From: UBA4742 sp037138595 | GTDB lineage: Bacteria > Actinomycetota > Acidimicrobiia > Acidimicrobiales > Acidimicrobilacustridaceae | Direction of reading: 5' to 3' | Assembly: GCA_037138595.1 (NCBI GenBank) | Contig: JBAXIB010000014.1 | Span: 1 to 64,000, forward strand | Length of the DNA stretch: 64,000 nucleotides | Part shown: positions 7,546 to 16,428 of the stretch, in pieces | Position numbering within the stretch: position 1 is the stretch's first letter | How the letters are laid out: every line of letters begins with the position of its first letter | Position numbers and translations under genes: made by a program | The notes under the pieces: generated by a model | Databases searched by the model: none | Told to the model about the DNA's origin: nothing | What the model saw: the letters and a program-made list of their open reading frames with translations, nothing else

Positions 7546-10302
7546 GGGCCAAATCGTTCGATACACAATTTTGCGCAACTCCTCAACCCAAATAACCAGC
7601 GACGCCACCACGAAACAGCACCCGAGTTGTGTCGCGGTCAGGTCGACAGTTCCGAACAGCGTCTGCAACAGCGACCACTGTGTTGCCAAAAATTGCATCA
7701 CCACGACTGATCCGACCGCTACCAGAAGTCGCCAATTCACGAACAATCGACGACTGAAAATCGACTCATTTTCGGTGCGCGAGTTAAACACGTTGAACAT
7801 TTGAAACAGCACGAAAACCGTGAACGTCATCGTCGTCGCGACTTCTTCGCCCCACCGACCCTCGCCATAACTGAGCAACGCCAAGGTGCCAATCGTCATC
7901 ACCGCGGCGAAACTGCAAAGCCGCACGATGCGCTGCGTCGGCAGAATCGGACCGTCAGCCCGGCGGGGTGGTCGATTCATCACTTCGCCTGATGGAGGAT
8001 CGACCCCCAGGGTCATAGCGGGCGGCCCGTCAGCGATGAGATTCACCCAAAGCACCTGAATTGGTGAAAACGGCAGCGGTAAACCAGCCAAACCAGCGCC
8101 GAGGATCGTGCCGATCGCTCCAAGGTTTGTCGAAAGTTCAAATCGGACGAACTGCACAATGTTGGCGTAGATAGTCCGACCGCGTTCGACCGCACCGACA
8201 ATGGTGGCGAAGTTGTCGTCGGCCAACACCATGTCGGCCGAACCCTTCGTGACTTCGGTGCCCGTAACGCCCATCGCGACACCGATGTCAGCCGCGCTCA
8301 CCGCCGCAGCATCGTTGATGCCATCGCCAGTCATCGCGACTATCTCGCCTAGCGACTGCAAGGCCCGGACGACTCGGACTTTGTGCTCCGGTGACACTCG
8401 GGCACACACCCCAATGCCACTGATGCGATCAGCCAAATCGCTCTCGCTCATTGCTTCGATCTCGTCACCAGTGACGACCGATCCACCGATACCCAACACG
8501 TTCGCGACTGCATGGGCCGTCGCGGCGTGATCGCCGGTAATCATCTTCACGTTGATGCCAGCAGACTGACAGCGGGCAATGGCCTCGGCGACTTCGACCC
8601 GCGGTGGGTCAACCATGCCGACGAGCGCCTCGAAGGTCAGATCAGCCACGTACTGATCCGGGTCGCGAATCGATCCATCCGGTGCGAACTCGACATCGGC
8701 AGCGGCGATGCGACGCGACGCAACCGCCAACACCCGCAGACCATCGGTCGCTAACCGCTCAATTTCCGAATGCCAACGGGAGCGCCCAGCCGAATCAAGC
8801 GATTCGATTTCGTCACTAATGCCCGGTGCGCTGGTCGAACAGCGATCGATCAAACGATCAGGGGCACCTTTGACCACACACAACAGATCGTCTCCATCGC
8901 GATGAAACGTCGCCATATATTTGGAAACCGAATCGAACGGAACTTCGCCAATTCGCCGATAGCGATGACGAACGGCGTCGACGTCGACGCCGCCTTTCAA
9001 CGCCAAAACAACCATGGCGCCTTCAGTGGGATCGCCCACCAACTCACCATCATGAACTACCGCGTCGCTACACAACGACATCGCTTGCAACGGACCCGTG
9101 AGATCGGGCATCGAGCCAACGCCGACCGGCGACAGCGATCCGACGACTCCGTAACCAAGGCCACTAACCGCAATACGAACATGGCCACGAACAATCTCAC
9201 GGGCGGTCATTTGATTGAGCGTCAACGTACCGGTCTTGTCCGAACAAATAACCGTCGTCGAACCCAACGTCTCGACCGATTGCAATCGACGAACAATGGC
9301 ATTTCGCGACGCCATCTGGTTGACACCGACCGCCAAGGTAACCGTGGTGACCGATGGCAACCCTTCAGGAATCGCCGCAACCGCGAGTGCTACTGCCCCA
9401 AGGAGCGCGTCGCTGAAGCTGGTGCCCGCGACCATTTGCAGCACGAACACCAACACTGCCGCGACCGTCGCCACGATCGCGAGGCGCGTGGTCAGGATGC
9501 CCAGTTGATGATCGAGTGGTGTCTTGGCCGGATCTTCGGTCGACAACAGCTCCGCAACTCGGCCAATCTCGGTGTCCATCCCCGTCGCGACGACCAACAT
9601 TTCGCCCCGGCCGCGAGTCACCGTCGAATTCATAAACGCGAGATTGGAACGATCGGAAAACGATTGTTCCTCGCCCGTGCTTGCATCAACTTGATCAGCC
9701 CATTTGTCCACTGGAACCGATTCACCAGTCAAGGTCGATTCGTCTATTGCTAAACCGAACGCCGCGACGATTCGGCCATCGGCAGTCACTCGATCACCGG
9801 GCTCGAGCAAAACCACGTCACCCGGCACCAGTTCGTCGATAGGGATTAGCGCTAGTTCTGAGTCGCGGCGAACCCTCGCGGTCACAACCAACATGCGTTC
9901 CAACGCAGCCAGCGAACTGGCAGCTTTTCCTTCTTGGTAGTACCCGAGCACCGCGTTAATGATCAGGACTGTCGCGATCACAACCGTGTCGTAAACGTCG
10001 CCAACTGCCCCGGCCACCAGCGCCGCAACAGCCAACATGGCGACAATCCCATGTCGGAACTGATCAGCGAAACGCTTCCATTTCGGCCGCGGGGGGGCAG
10101 CAACAATCACGTTCAACCCCACGCGTTGTCGACGATCAGCCACCGTCGAGGGCGGTAACCCCAACGCGATATCGACCCGCAATATCGCTGCCACCTGGGC
10201 AATCGACAGCGACGACCATGGCGGCACTACCGGCGCGCCCGTATCAAGCCGGTCGGCTTCGACCCCTGTTACCGCGAAGAGATTCCCGTCAAATGAGGCC
10301 AT
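7522..10302 (-). CDS. Calcium-type cation-transporting P-type ATPase
   Basis: A P2A-like pump of about 926 residues in the plasma membrane, expected to export Ca2+ or a similar cation. In order it has the N-terminal cation-ATPase domain (ILRVDIALGLPPSTVADRR), two membrane helices, the actuator loop with LTGESVPVDKW, the M4 motif AIPEGLPSVTTVTLAVGVNQ, the phosphorylated ICSDKTGTLTLNQM, MITGDH, the hinge MTGDGINDAAAVSAADIG, and a C-terminal bundle with VNLIADGPPAMTLGVDPP in M6. ATG 10302 is preferred because GGAG precedes it; an in-frame ATG at 10329 lacks a ribosome site. The 3' end overlaps the carbonic anhydrase gene. Substrate is inferred from M4/M6 motifs only. Confidence 0.92.
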   Translation of the reverse strand: MASFDGNLFAVTGVEADRLDTGAPVVPPWSSLSIAQVAAILRVDIALGLPPSTVADRRQRVGLNVIVAAPPRPKWKRFADQFRHGIVAMLAVAALVAGAVGDVYDTVVIATVLIINAVLGYYQEGKAASSLAALERMLVVTARVRRDSELALIPIDELVPGDVVLLEPGDRVTADGRIVAAFGLAIDESTLTGESVPVDKWADQVDASTGEEQSFSDRSNLAFMNSTVTRGRGEMLVVATGMDTEIGRVAELLSTEDPAKTPLDHQLGILTTRLAIVATVAAVLVFVLQMVAGTSFSDALLGAVALAVAAIPEGLPSVTTVTLAVGVNQMASRNAIVRRLQSVETLGSTTVICSDKTGTLTLNQMTAREIVRGHVRIAVSGLGYGVVGSLSPVGVGSMPDLTGPLQAMSLCSDAVVHDGELVGDPTEGAMVVLALKGGVDVDAVRHRYRRIGEVPFDSVSKYMATFHRDGDDLLCVVKGAPDRLIDRCSTSAPGISDEIESLDSAGRSRWHSEIERLATDGLRVLAVASRRIAAADVEFAPDGSIRDPDQYVADLTFEALVGMVDPPRVEVAEAIARCQSAGINVKMITGDHAATAHAVANVLGIGGSVVTGDEIEAMSESDLADRISGIGVCARVSPEHKVRVVRALQSLGEIVAMTGDGINDAAAVSAADIGVAMGVTGTEVTKGSADMVLADDNFATIVGAVERGRTIYANIVQFVRFELSTNLGAIGTILGAGLAGLPLPFSPIQVLWVNLIADGPPAMTLGVDPPSGEVMNRPPRRADGPILPTQRIVRLCSFAAVMTIGTLALLSYGEGRWGEEVATTMTFTVFVLFQMFNVFNSRTENESIFSRRLFVNWRLLVAVGSVVVMQFLATQWSLLQTLFGTVDLTATQLGCCFVVASLVIWVEELRKIVYRTIWPSARLLWN

Positions 10303-10563
10303 GATGCTCCGGTAAGGCGTGTGTGCCATCGGACGAACTGGTCACAAGGACCAATCGGCCGACCGGAGGTCTCTCCCGCCTCCCACGGCAAGCCGCAGAA
10401 GGCCAATGACACCGGGCTGCTAGGCAACCGTGATGACGGCATCATCATGTTGGGGTACTCCCCTCACTGGTCGAAGTATCGCCGCAGTTCGGTGGTTCGG
10501 CAACCCCAATGCGAATCGTGGCCGAGATACGACAACGCCGCCGCGATGTGTCAGGGTACCGAG

Positions 10564-10914
10564 ATGGTGCTGGCCAAGCTGCGAAAAAAACTTTCTTCGA
10601 CCGTGTCTGAACTTGACCAAGCACGACTCCAAGATCGATTCGCCGACCACGATGCCATCGCTATCGGCGATGCGCCGCTGCGTGAAAACGTGCGACTCGT
10701 GGGAGAGGCACAAGAGATTCGGGTCGTGCCCCGATCAGGATCATCGAGCGTCGAAGTCACATTGAGCGATGGAACCGGCCGAGTGATCGCGGTATTTACC
10801 GGCCGCACCCAGCTCCCGGGATTGAAGCTTGGCGGCGGATTTTTGGTCGAAGGCGTAGGTCGCCTCGAACACAACCGGTTCAAATTGCTCAACCCGAGCT
10901 ACACACTGCTCTAA
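10564..10914 (+). CDS. OB-fold nucleic-acid-binding-domain protein
   Basis: About 116 residues with a charged N-terminal helix (MVLAKLRKKLSSTVSELDQA) and a five-strand OB-type barrel: VRLVGEAQEIRVVP, SSVEVTLSDGTGRVIAVFTG, LGGGFLVEGVGRLEHNRFKL. Small OB proteins of this type sit next to trkA genes across actinobacteria, and the same arrangement is kept here. The role is unknown. Start chosen at ATG 10564, with AGGG upstream; in-frame ATGs at 10546 and 10321 give longer versions with unlikely N-termini. A clear intrinsic terminator follows. Confidence 0.75.
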   Translation: MVLAKLRKKLSSTVSELDQARLQDRFADHDAIAIGDAPLRENVRLVGEAQEIRVVPRSGSSSVEVTLSDGTGRVIAVFTGRTQLPGLKLGGGFLVEGVGRLEHNRFKLLNPSYTLL

Positions 10915-10922
10915 CCAGCCCG

Positions 10923-10940
10923 CCGGGTTACCCGGTTTTT
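10923..10940 (+). terminator. Rho-independent terminator after the OB-fold gene
   Basis: CCGGG-TTA-CCCGG hairpin followed directly by TTTTT, nine bases after the OB-fold stop codon. It is the clearest intrinsic terminator in the window and separates this gene from the convergent trkA pair. Confidence 0.85.
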
Positions 10941-10960
10941 GAGCTATCAGGCTCGGGCTA

Positions 10961-11692
10961 TCAGCCGACCAAAATTGTCCGAACGACGTCTTCACCTTCG
11001 GGTGCAACCAAGACAATGACTTCGTCACGTACATGCAACCGGGTATCGCCTTTAGGAACAACGACCTCGTCGTCACGCACGATCGCAACCACCGTCGAGC
11101 TTCGAGGCAATTGAAGTTCTTGGATTTCAAGCCCCACCGCTGGCGATGACTCAGTCAACGTGACTTCAGACAATCGCACTTTGTCGTCGTTGAAACTCAT
11201 CAGGCGAACCAACGTGCCGATCTGCATCGCCTCAACTGCCAATCCAGCAAGCAAATGGGGCGTCGAAACGGCAACGTCGGTTCCCCAAGCTTCAGTGAAC
11301 AACCACTCATTTTCTGGATTATTTACCCGCGACACGACACGTTCGACGCCGAACTCCTGTTTCGCCAACAACGACACAACCAAATTGACCTGATCTTGAC
11401 CGGTGACGGCTACGACCACATTTGCTGACATCGGGTCAGCCTTGACGAAATCGGAAACCTCGCACCCGTCGGCCAGAATCCAATTCACGCCATCGGGCGG
11501 GTTATCGGCGAGCGCTTCGGCGACCCGCTTTGGATCAGACTCGATGATCGTCACGAGATGGCCATCAGCGTGAAGTTCATTGGCGATCAAGGTGCCGGCA
11601 TTGCCACCGCCCACAATGATCACGCGCTTGATCGCTTTGGGCGGCTTGGCCCGCTTCTCGGTGATCTCAGGCATGTTCGGCACTTCAGACAT
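10961..11692 (-). CDS. TrkA-family potassium-uptake regulator (RCK), second of pair
   Basis: This 243-residue soluble protein has an N-terminal nucleotide-binding Rossmann domain (RVIIVGGGNAGTLIANEL, ESDPKRVAEAL, VVAVTGQDQVNLVVSLLAK) and a C-terminal RCK_C-like domain (VRLSEVTLTESSPAVGLEIQEL, ending DEVIVLVAPEGEDVVRTIL). RCK proteins bind NAD(H), ATP or c-di-AMP and gate potassium transporters. The internal stretch NEWLFTEAWGTDVAVSTP is characteristic of the second TrkA in the actinobacterial pair. Its ATG overlaps the stop of the upstream trkA by one base. The KimA-like permease at 12554 is the obvious partner; no TrkH or KtrB is in the window. Confidence 0.9.
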   Translation of the reverse strand: MSEVPNMPEITEKRAKPPKAIKRVIIVGGGNAGTLIANELHADGHLVTIIESDPKRVAEALADNPPDGVNWILADGCEVSDFVKADPMSANVVVAVTGQDQVNLVVSLLAKQEFGVERVVSRVNNPENEWLFTEAWGTDVAVSTPHLLAGLAVEAMQIGTLVRLMSFNDDKVRLSEVTLTESSPAVGLEIQELQLPRSSTVVAIVRDDEVVVPKGDTRLHVRDEVIVLVAPEGEDVVRTILVG

Positions 11693-12360
11693 CAGTGACC
11701 TCCCTTGACTGGGCCGGCGGCGAGTCTGCCGTCAAATGCATCAATCCCATTGCCCGAAACAATGAACCAAGCAACGTCGCCCTGCTGGGCCAACACCTCA
11801 GGCGAAGCAATCATGCCTTTGCCTAAACGCGACAGGCCCGCGAGTCGAGACTCGCCGTCGGATTCGAGGTCACCAAGCCGATGGCCTGCCCACTGATCGG
11901 GCATGATTCGTTCGACTAGCGCGACTTGAGCCGACGGATCAATCCACTCAACCCCAGCACCGTCGGGAACAATCCGACGCAACACACGGTCGATGGTCCA
12001 CTCGACGGTCGCGACCGTCGAGATCCCGAGTCGCTCGAAAATGGCCGCACGACGTTGGTCATAGATACGTGCGACCACGCGCTCAACGTTGAAATATTCA
12101 CGAGCAACTCGCGCCACCACAATGTTTGAGTTGTCGCCATTGGTAACCGCGGCAAGCGCCCCGGCCCGCTCGATACCGGCCTGCTTCAGGCGATCACGAT
12201 CAAAACCGACTCCGACGATTTTATCGCCGGCGAAATGTTGCGGAAGGCGACGAAACGACTCAGCGCGCCGATCGATGACCGACACCGAGTGACCTTGGGT
12301 TTCAAGGTCAGCGGCCAAACCTGAACCGACTCGACCGCAACCAACGATGACAACGTGCAT
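11692..12360 (-). CDS. TrkA-family potassium-uptake regulator (RCK), first of pair
   Basis: The 222-residue paralogue begins HVVIVGCGRVGSGLAADLE, a canonical GxGxxG dinucleotide-binding start, followed by VIDRRAESFRRLP and LAAVTNGDNSNIVVARVARE. The C-terminal half (from about residue 145) is an RCK_C-type domain. GGAGG lies 8 bases upstream of the ATG. A small hairpin (AGCCC-GAC-GGGCT, 12377-12389) sits just upstream of that ribosome site. It leads the two-gene operon and is divergent from the KimA-like permease at 12554. Confidence 0.9.
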   Translation of the reverse strand: MHVVIVGCGRVGSGLAADLETQGHSVSVIDRRAESFRRLPQHFAGDKIVGVGFDRDRLKQAGIERAGALAAVTNGDNSNIVVARVAREYFNVERVVARIYDQRRAAIFERLGISTVATVEWTIDRVLRRIVPDGAGVEWIDPSAQVALVERIMPDQWAGHRLGDLESDGESRLAGLSRLGKGMIASPEVLAQQGDVAWFIVSGNGIDAFDGRLAAGPVKGGH

Positions 12361-12452
12361 CTACTTGACCTCCGACAGCCCGACGGGCTCGCAATGGCGA
12401 TCCTACGGCGCGTTGTCTCGCGTACTCCAACCCGAATCCTGATCGCCCGGTT

Positions 12453-12467
12453 CAGTCGCATCGACTG
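12453..12467. promoter_or_regulatory. Inverted repeat in the trkA / permease intergenic region
   Basis: CAGTCG-CAT-CGACTG forms a perfect 6-base inverted repeat, extendable by two G-U pairs as RNA. It lies 87 bases before the permease ATG and 93 bases before the trkA start. It could be an operator or a leader hairpin. Nothing here matches the c-di-AMP riboswitch that precedes kimA in Bacillus. Confidence 0.3.
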
Positions 12468-12553
12468 GGCGCGCCTAGATTCATCCAAACGAGTTCGGGC
12501 CACGATGCCAGCCCTGCACCCCGCTGCGCCTCGAGCGAGATACCGGAGGAAGA

Positions 12554-14461
12554 ATGTTTGAACCGCTGAAACGATTGCTGCTTGGCATACCAATCGCTAG
12601 CAGCGAAGAACACCATCAACGGTTGGGCCGGCCCACAGCACTCACCGTCTTTGCATCTGACGCGATCTCGTCGACGGCCTATGCCACCGAAGAAATCTTG
12701 CTGGTGTTGGTGCCGGTCATCGGCATGGTCGCACTGAACACCTTGGTCCCGATCTCGATCGTCGTCGCGTTACTGCTCGCGATCGTCATCACCAGTTATC
12801 GCCAAACCATCTACGCGTACCCCAGCGGCGGCGGGTCCTATGTGGTGAGTCGCGAAAATCTCGGCACTTTGCCATCGCTCATTGCCGGAGCATCACTTCT
12901 TGTCGATTACATCTTGACGGTCGCAGTATCGATCTCGGCCGGAGTGGCTGCGGTCACCTCGGCATTCGAATTCTTGCGGCCCTACCGCGTCGAGATTTGC
13001 CTGGCCGCGCTCTTAGTCATGATGACGGCCAACCTTCGGGGCACCAAAGAATCCGGAAAAATCTTTGCACCTCCCGTTTATACCTACGTCGTCAGCTTGG
13101 CCTTACTTATCGGGTTCGGTTTGTTCGAGGTTTTCGTTCGCGGCCTCGCACCCATTCCGATCAACACTGAAGCGCTCACCGCCATCGCTATTACGACCGG
13201 ACCGGCTGGAAGCCCGGTCTTTACTGGCATCACGGTGTTGTTGCTGTTGCGAGCATTTTCATCGGGCGCGGTCGCTCTCACCGGTGTCGAGGCAATTTCA
13301 AATGGCGTTCCTGCGTTTAAAAAACCCGAGTCACACAACGCCGCCACCACGTTGATCGCGATGGGTTTCATCCTCGGGGTTGCCTTCATGGGTCTTTCAG
13401 TGCTCGCCCATAACCTGCAACCAACGGTTAGTGAAAACGAGACGCTGCTTTCAACCATGGCCCGCTACCTCTACGAGGACGGGACCAGCAGCATCGGGAG
13501 CATCGGGGTCGTGCTGTATTACATCTTGCAGTTCTCGACCTTTGCCATCTTGATCTTGGCGGCAAACACCGCGTTTGCTGACTTCCCTCGGGTCTCGTCG
13601 ATCATCGCCGCCGACGGCTACTTGCCCCGCCAACTCAGCAACCGCGGCGACCGCCTCGTGTTTTCCAATGGCATCCTTGCCCTCACCGTGGTAGCCGGGC
13701 TTCTCATTGTCGGGTTCGGTGGCATTACCAGCGCACTCATCCCGCTGTATGCCGTCGGGGTATTTACCGGATTCACGCTGTCACAGGCAGGAATGGTCGT
13801 CCACCACCGAACACTTCGAGAGAAGGGCTGGCGCCGCAACCAGGTCATCAACGCGGTGGGCTCGGTCGCAACCCTCGTCGTTCTCGTCGTCGTCGTCGTG
13901 TCGAAGTTCACCTACGGCGCATGGATTCCAGTGGCATTGATCCCGGTCATCGTCGTGGGATTCCGCGCCATCCACAAGCACTACACGCGAGTCGGGAAAA
14001 CACTCGTCGTGCCCGACGGATATCGATCACGGACAAAGCGCCAAACGGTTGTTGTCCTCGTCGGCGGAGTACATCGAGGAGTGCTTGACGCAATCACCTA
14101 CGCGCGGTCCATGGGGCCCGATCGGTTGATGGCGTTATGCATCGTGCGCGACGAAGCCGAAGAGGAACACATCAAATCGCAATGGGACATCCATGAGATT
14201 CCCATAACGCTTCGGCTGAAACATTCGCCCTATCGCGACATTGACGGACCGGTACTGGAGTTTCTTGACGACCTTGATTCGGAGTGGCCTGATGACCTCA
14301 TCACTGTCGTCGTTCCCGAATACCTACTCAGCCATTGGTGGGAAAAAATGCTGCACAATCAAAGCGCGTTTCTTTTACGCCGCAAGCTGCGGCTTCGATC
14401 GAACACCGTGGTGACCGCGGTTCCCGTGACCCTCGACGAGGGCGAACAGGTTTTGTATTGA
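12554..14461 (+). CDS. APC-superfamily potassium transporter, KimA-like
   Basis: A 635-residue membrane protein with about twelve helices (residues 35-470) and a cytoplasmic C-terminal domain. LGRPTALTVFASDAISSTAY, SYRQTIYAYPSGGGSYVVSR, LLVDYILTVAVSISAG and FSSGAVALTGVEAISNGVPA correspond closely, from memory, to Bacillus subtilis KimA (YdaO), a high-affinity K+/H+ symporter. The C-terminal domain also corresponds, including KMLHNQSAFLLRRKL near its end. In KimA that domain receives c-di-AMP inhibition. GGAGGAAG precedes the ATG. The two TrkA genes next door are expected to regulate it. A general amino-acid permease label would be the conservative alternative. Confidence 0.85.
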   Translation: MFEPLKRLLLGIPIASSEEHHQRLGRPTALTVFASDAISSTAYATEEILLVLVPVIGMVALNTLVPISIVVALLLAIVITSYRQTIYAYPSGGGSYVVSRENLGTLPSLIAGASLLVDYILTVAVSISAGVAAVTSAFEFLRPYRVEICLAALLVMMTANLRGTKESGKIFAPPVYTYVVSLALLIGFGLFEVFVRGLAPIPINTEALTAIAITTGPAGSPVFTGITVLLLLRAFSSGAVALTGVEAISNGVPAFKKPESHNAATTLIAMGFILGVAFMGLSVLAHNLQPTVSENETLLSTMARYLYEDGTSSIGSIGVVLYYILQFSTFAILILAANTAFADFPRVSSIIAADGYLPRQLSNRGDRLVFSNGILALTVVAGLLIVGFGGITSALIPLYAVGVFTGFTLSQAGMVVHHRTLREKGWRRNQVINAVGSVATLVVLVVVVVSKFTYGAWIPVALIPVIVVGFRAIHKHYTRVGKTLVVPDGYRSRTKRQTVVVLVGGVHRGVLDAITYARSMGPDRLMALCIVRDEAEEEHIKSQWDIHEIPITLRLKHSPYRDIDGPVLEFLDDLDSEWPDDLITVVVPEYLLSHWWEKMLHNQSAFLLRRKLRLRSNTVVTAVPVTLDEGEQVLY

Positions 14462-14476
14462 GCGTGCCGGGTTGAG

Positions 14477-15616
14477 TTAGGCCGACTCGCCCGCAGCGGG
14501 CATATCTTCGCCGATAGCGAACGCGGCGTATTCATCTTCAGTGTCGGCCCAGTTCTCGAATTGGATGACGCCAATTTCGGTGAAACGGTCACGCAGCCAA
14601 CCGCCGCTCGCGTCAAGCAGGCCAAGCTTCTTGCAGTTCGGAACAATCTTGGCGAACAGCATCTGCTGGAAAGGATCTTCAAGCTTGTCACCACGCATGC
14701 GCTTGATGATTTCTTTCGGGTTGATACCCATTCGTTCCCAGACCTCGACCGCAAGCAAGCGGTCGCGCATGCGAACGGCCGCCTCAAACGCGAACTCTTG
14801 GCGCTCACGAAGCTCGACGTCGGTCAACTCGGCGTAATACTCCTTGAGCGACAACACGCCGAAAGCGACATGGCGAGCCTCATCGCTCATCACGTAACGA
14901 AGCAGCTTCTTGAGCAGTGGATCGGGCGTCATCGAATGCATAAAGCCGAATGCGGCTAGCGCCAACCCTTCAACCATGATTTGCATGCCGAGATAGGTCA
15001 TATCCCAGCGACTGTCGTTGACGATGTCTTCAAGCAGCATGCCCAGGTGAGTGTTCAGCGGGTAATGACCAGTCAACTTGGTGTCGAGGTAACGAGCGAA
15101 CACCTCGACATGGCGGGCCTCGTCCATCACCTGGGTTGCGGCGTAGTACTTCGCGTCGATCCATGGCACGGTCTCGACAATCTTCGCGGTGCAGATCAGC
15201 GCACCCTGTTCGCCGTGCATGAACTGACTCAATGACCAGTTCTGCTGCTCAACGCCCCACGCAATCCACTCTTTGGAACCCCACTTAGCCAGCGGCGTGC
15301 CGGTCGGATCGAAATCCATTGCCGCCCAGTCGGGCTCGGCACCATTGGCGTGCACAGCGATCGCCTCGGGGTCAACCGAAATCGACCAGTCAAGATCGGT
15401 GTCGCCATTCCACTGCGAGTTCTTGGCCTTCTCGTACAACTTGCTGAGTGCGGGCCGGGCACCTTTTTCGTAGTCCCAGGTAAAGATCGAGTCGGCATTG
15501 TCCTCGACTGCTGTCAGCGCCTGACCGAGGTACGGGTTCGGCACCGCCATAATGGCATCGAGATCATTGGCGCCGTCACGGTCAATGAGTTCCTGATAAT
15601 TCGAGTACTCGGGCAT
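14477..15616 (-). CDS. Ferritin-like diiron oxygenase-family protein
   Basis: About 379 residues, mostly helical. Two E-x-x-H pairs (MDEARHVEVFARYL near residue 180 and MSDEARHVAFGVLSL near residue 255) plus glutamates in FMHGEQGALI and VEGLALAAF give a complete R2/desaturase-like dinuclear iron site. Relatives include acyl-ACP desaturase-like and N-oxygenase-like proteins; the substrate cannot be told from sequence. ATG 15616 is preferred: GAGG lies 9 bases upstream, whereas the longer TTG start at 15631 would begin inside that ribosome site. It is divergent from a TetR gene, with an inverted repeat between them, so it is probably repressed by that regulator. Confidence 0.8.
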   Translation of the reverse strand: MPEYSNYQELIDRDGANDLDAIMAVPNPYLGQALTAVEDNADSIFTWDYEKGARPALSKLYEKAKNSQWNGDTDLDWSISVDPEAIAVHANGAEPDWAAMDFDPTGTPLAKWGSKEWIAWGVEQQNWSLSQFMHGEQGALICTAKIVETVPWIDAKYYAATQVMDEARHVEVFARYLDTKLTGHYPLNTHLGMLLEDIVNDSRWDMTYLGMQIMVEGLALAAFGFMHSMTPDPLLKKLLRYVMSDEARHVAFGVLSLKEYYAELTDVELRERQEFAFEAAVRMRDRLLAVEVWERMGINPKEIIKRMRGDKLEDPFQQMLFAKIVPNCKKLGLLDASGGWLRDRFTEIGVIQFENWADTEDEYAAFAIGEDMPAAGESA

Positions 15617-15687
15617 GTGGATGGTCCTCAATTCGTCGATGGCGCCGTTTTCAGCGGCCAGCAGGAATGCTGATTTCGAGCAATATT

Positions 15688-15705
15688 ACAAACTTTGTAG
15701 TTTGT
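15688..15705. promoter_or_regulatory. Candidate TetR operator, 7-4-7 inverted repeat
   Basis: ACAAACT-TTGT-AGTTTGT is a perfect 7-base inverted repeat with a 4-base spacer. It lies midway between the diiron gene start (15616) and the tetR start (15767). Size, AT-rich character and position fit a TetR-family operator controlling both genes. Confidence 0.6.
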
Positions 15706-15766
15706 TGCAAGTACTTCCTTACAAAACGCGGCCGAACTGGGGTCAGCCAGGCCGTAGTGTGAAGAC

Positions 15767-16408
15767 ATGTCCAGTCTGCGATGGGGCGACGAAGCACCAG
15801 CCGACACCGATGCCGCTCGAGATTTACTGCTCGACGCCGCCGAGGCGTGCATCGACCGATTTGGCCTCGCCAAAACCACGGTTGAAGACATCGCAACTGC
15901 GGCGAAAGTCTCGCGAGCGACCATTTACCGCTATTTCGGGAATCGAGACGAACTCGTTTTGGCCGTCGTACTTCGAAGTCTCGACCAATCCCAAGAAGGT
16001 GACCTCAGCGTTTGGTTCGTCGGCGCAAACACCCCGCAACAATTCGGACTAGCCCTCGTCGATGCCGTCGTCGCATTACTTGCTCAACTTCGCCACGACC
16101 CAAAACTCGAAGTGCTGTTGAACCGCGATTCGAGCGGCGTTTCCGCCAGCATTACCGGGGCAAGCGAAGCGTTGTTCAGTGTGGTGCTAAACGAATGGCG
16201 ACCACATATGTCGTCGGCTCAACAAGCCGGACTCATTCGGGCCGACCTCGAAGTCGACGAGTTATCAGAATGGGTATTGCGCAGCGTGCTGTCGCTGCTC
16301 ACCGTTGAAGGTCCACGCCATCACTCGATCACCGACGAGCGGCGACTCCTCGCGACCTATTTGATTCCGTCACTCGTTCCACAAGAACCCCCTGAACCAG
16401 GTAACTGA
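15767..16408 (+). CDS. TetR-family transcriptional regulator
   Basis: This 213-residue protein has an N-terminal DNA-binding domain: LLDAAEACIDRFGLAKTTVE, then the helix-turn-helix IATAAKVSRATIYRYFGNRD (residues about 42-61). The C-terminal ligand-binding helices follow from residue 70 and are unlike any specific subfamily I can name. It is divergent from the ferritin-like diiron gene with a palindrome in between, so it most likely represses that gene and itself. No ligand can be predicted. Confidence 0.9.
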   Translation: MSSLRWGDEAPADTDAARDLLLDAAEACIDRFGLAKTTVEDIATAAKVSRATIYRYFGNRDELVLAVVLRSLDQSQEGDLSVWFVGANTPQQFGLALVDAVVALLAQLRHDPKLEVLLNRDSSGVSASITGASEALFSVVLNEWRPHMSSAQQAGLIRADLEVDELSEWVLRSVLSLLTVEGPRHHSITDERRLLATYLIPSLVPQEPPEPGN

Positions 16409-16428
16409 ATCAGGCAAGGACGCTGCCA

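Noticed and set aside
8770..9753. 327-codon open frame on the + strand
   Set aside because: Lies wholly antisense to the P-type ATPase; its composition (Arg/Asn/His-rich, no domain) is a shadow of the ATPase codons.
12361..12553. Possible c-di-AMP (ydaO/kimA) riboswitch before the KimA-like gene
   Set aside because: The region is about 190 bases but lacks the conserved motifs of that riboswitch; only two short hairpins are seen.
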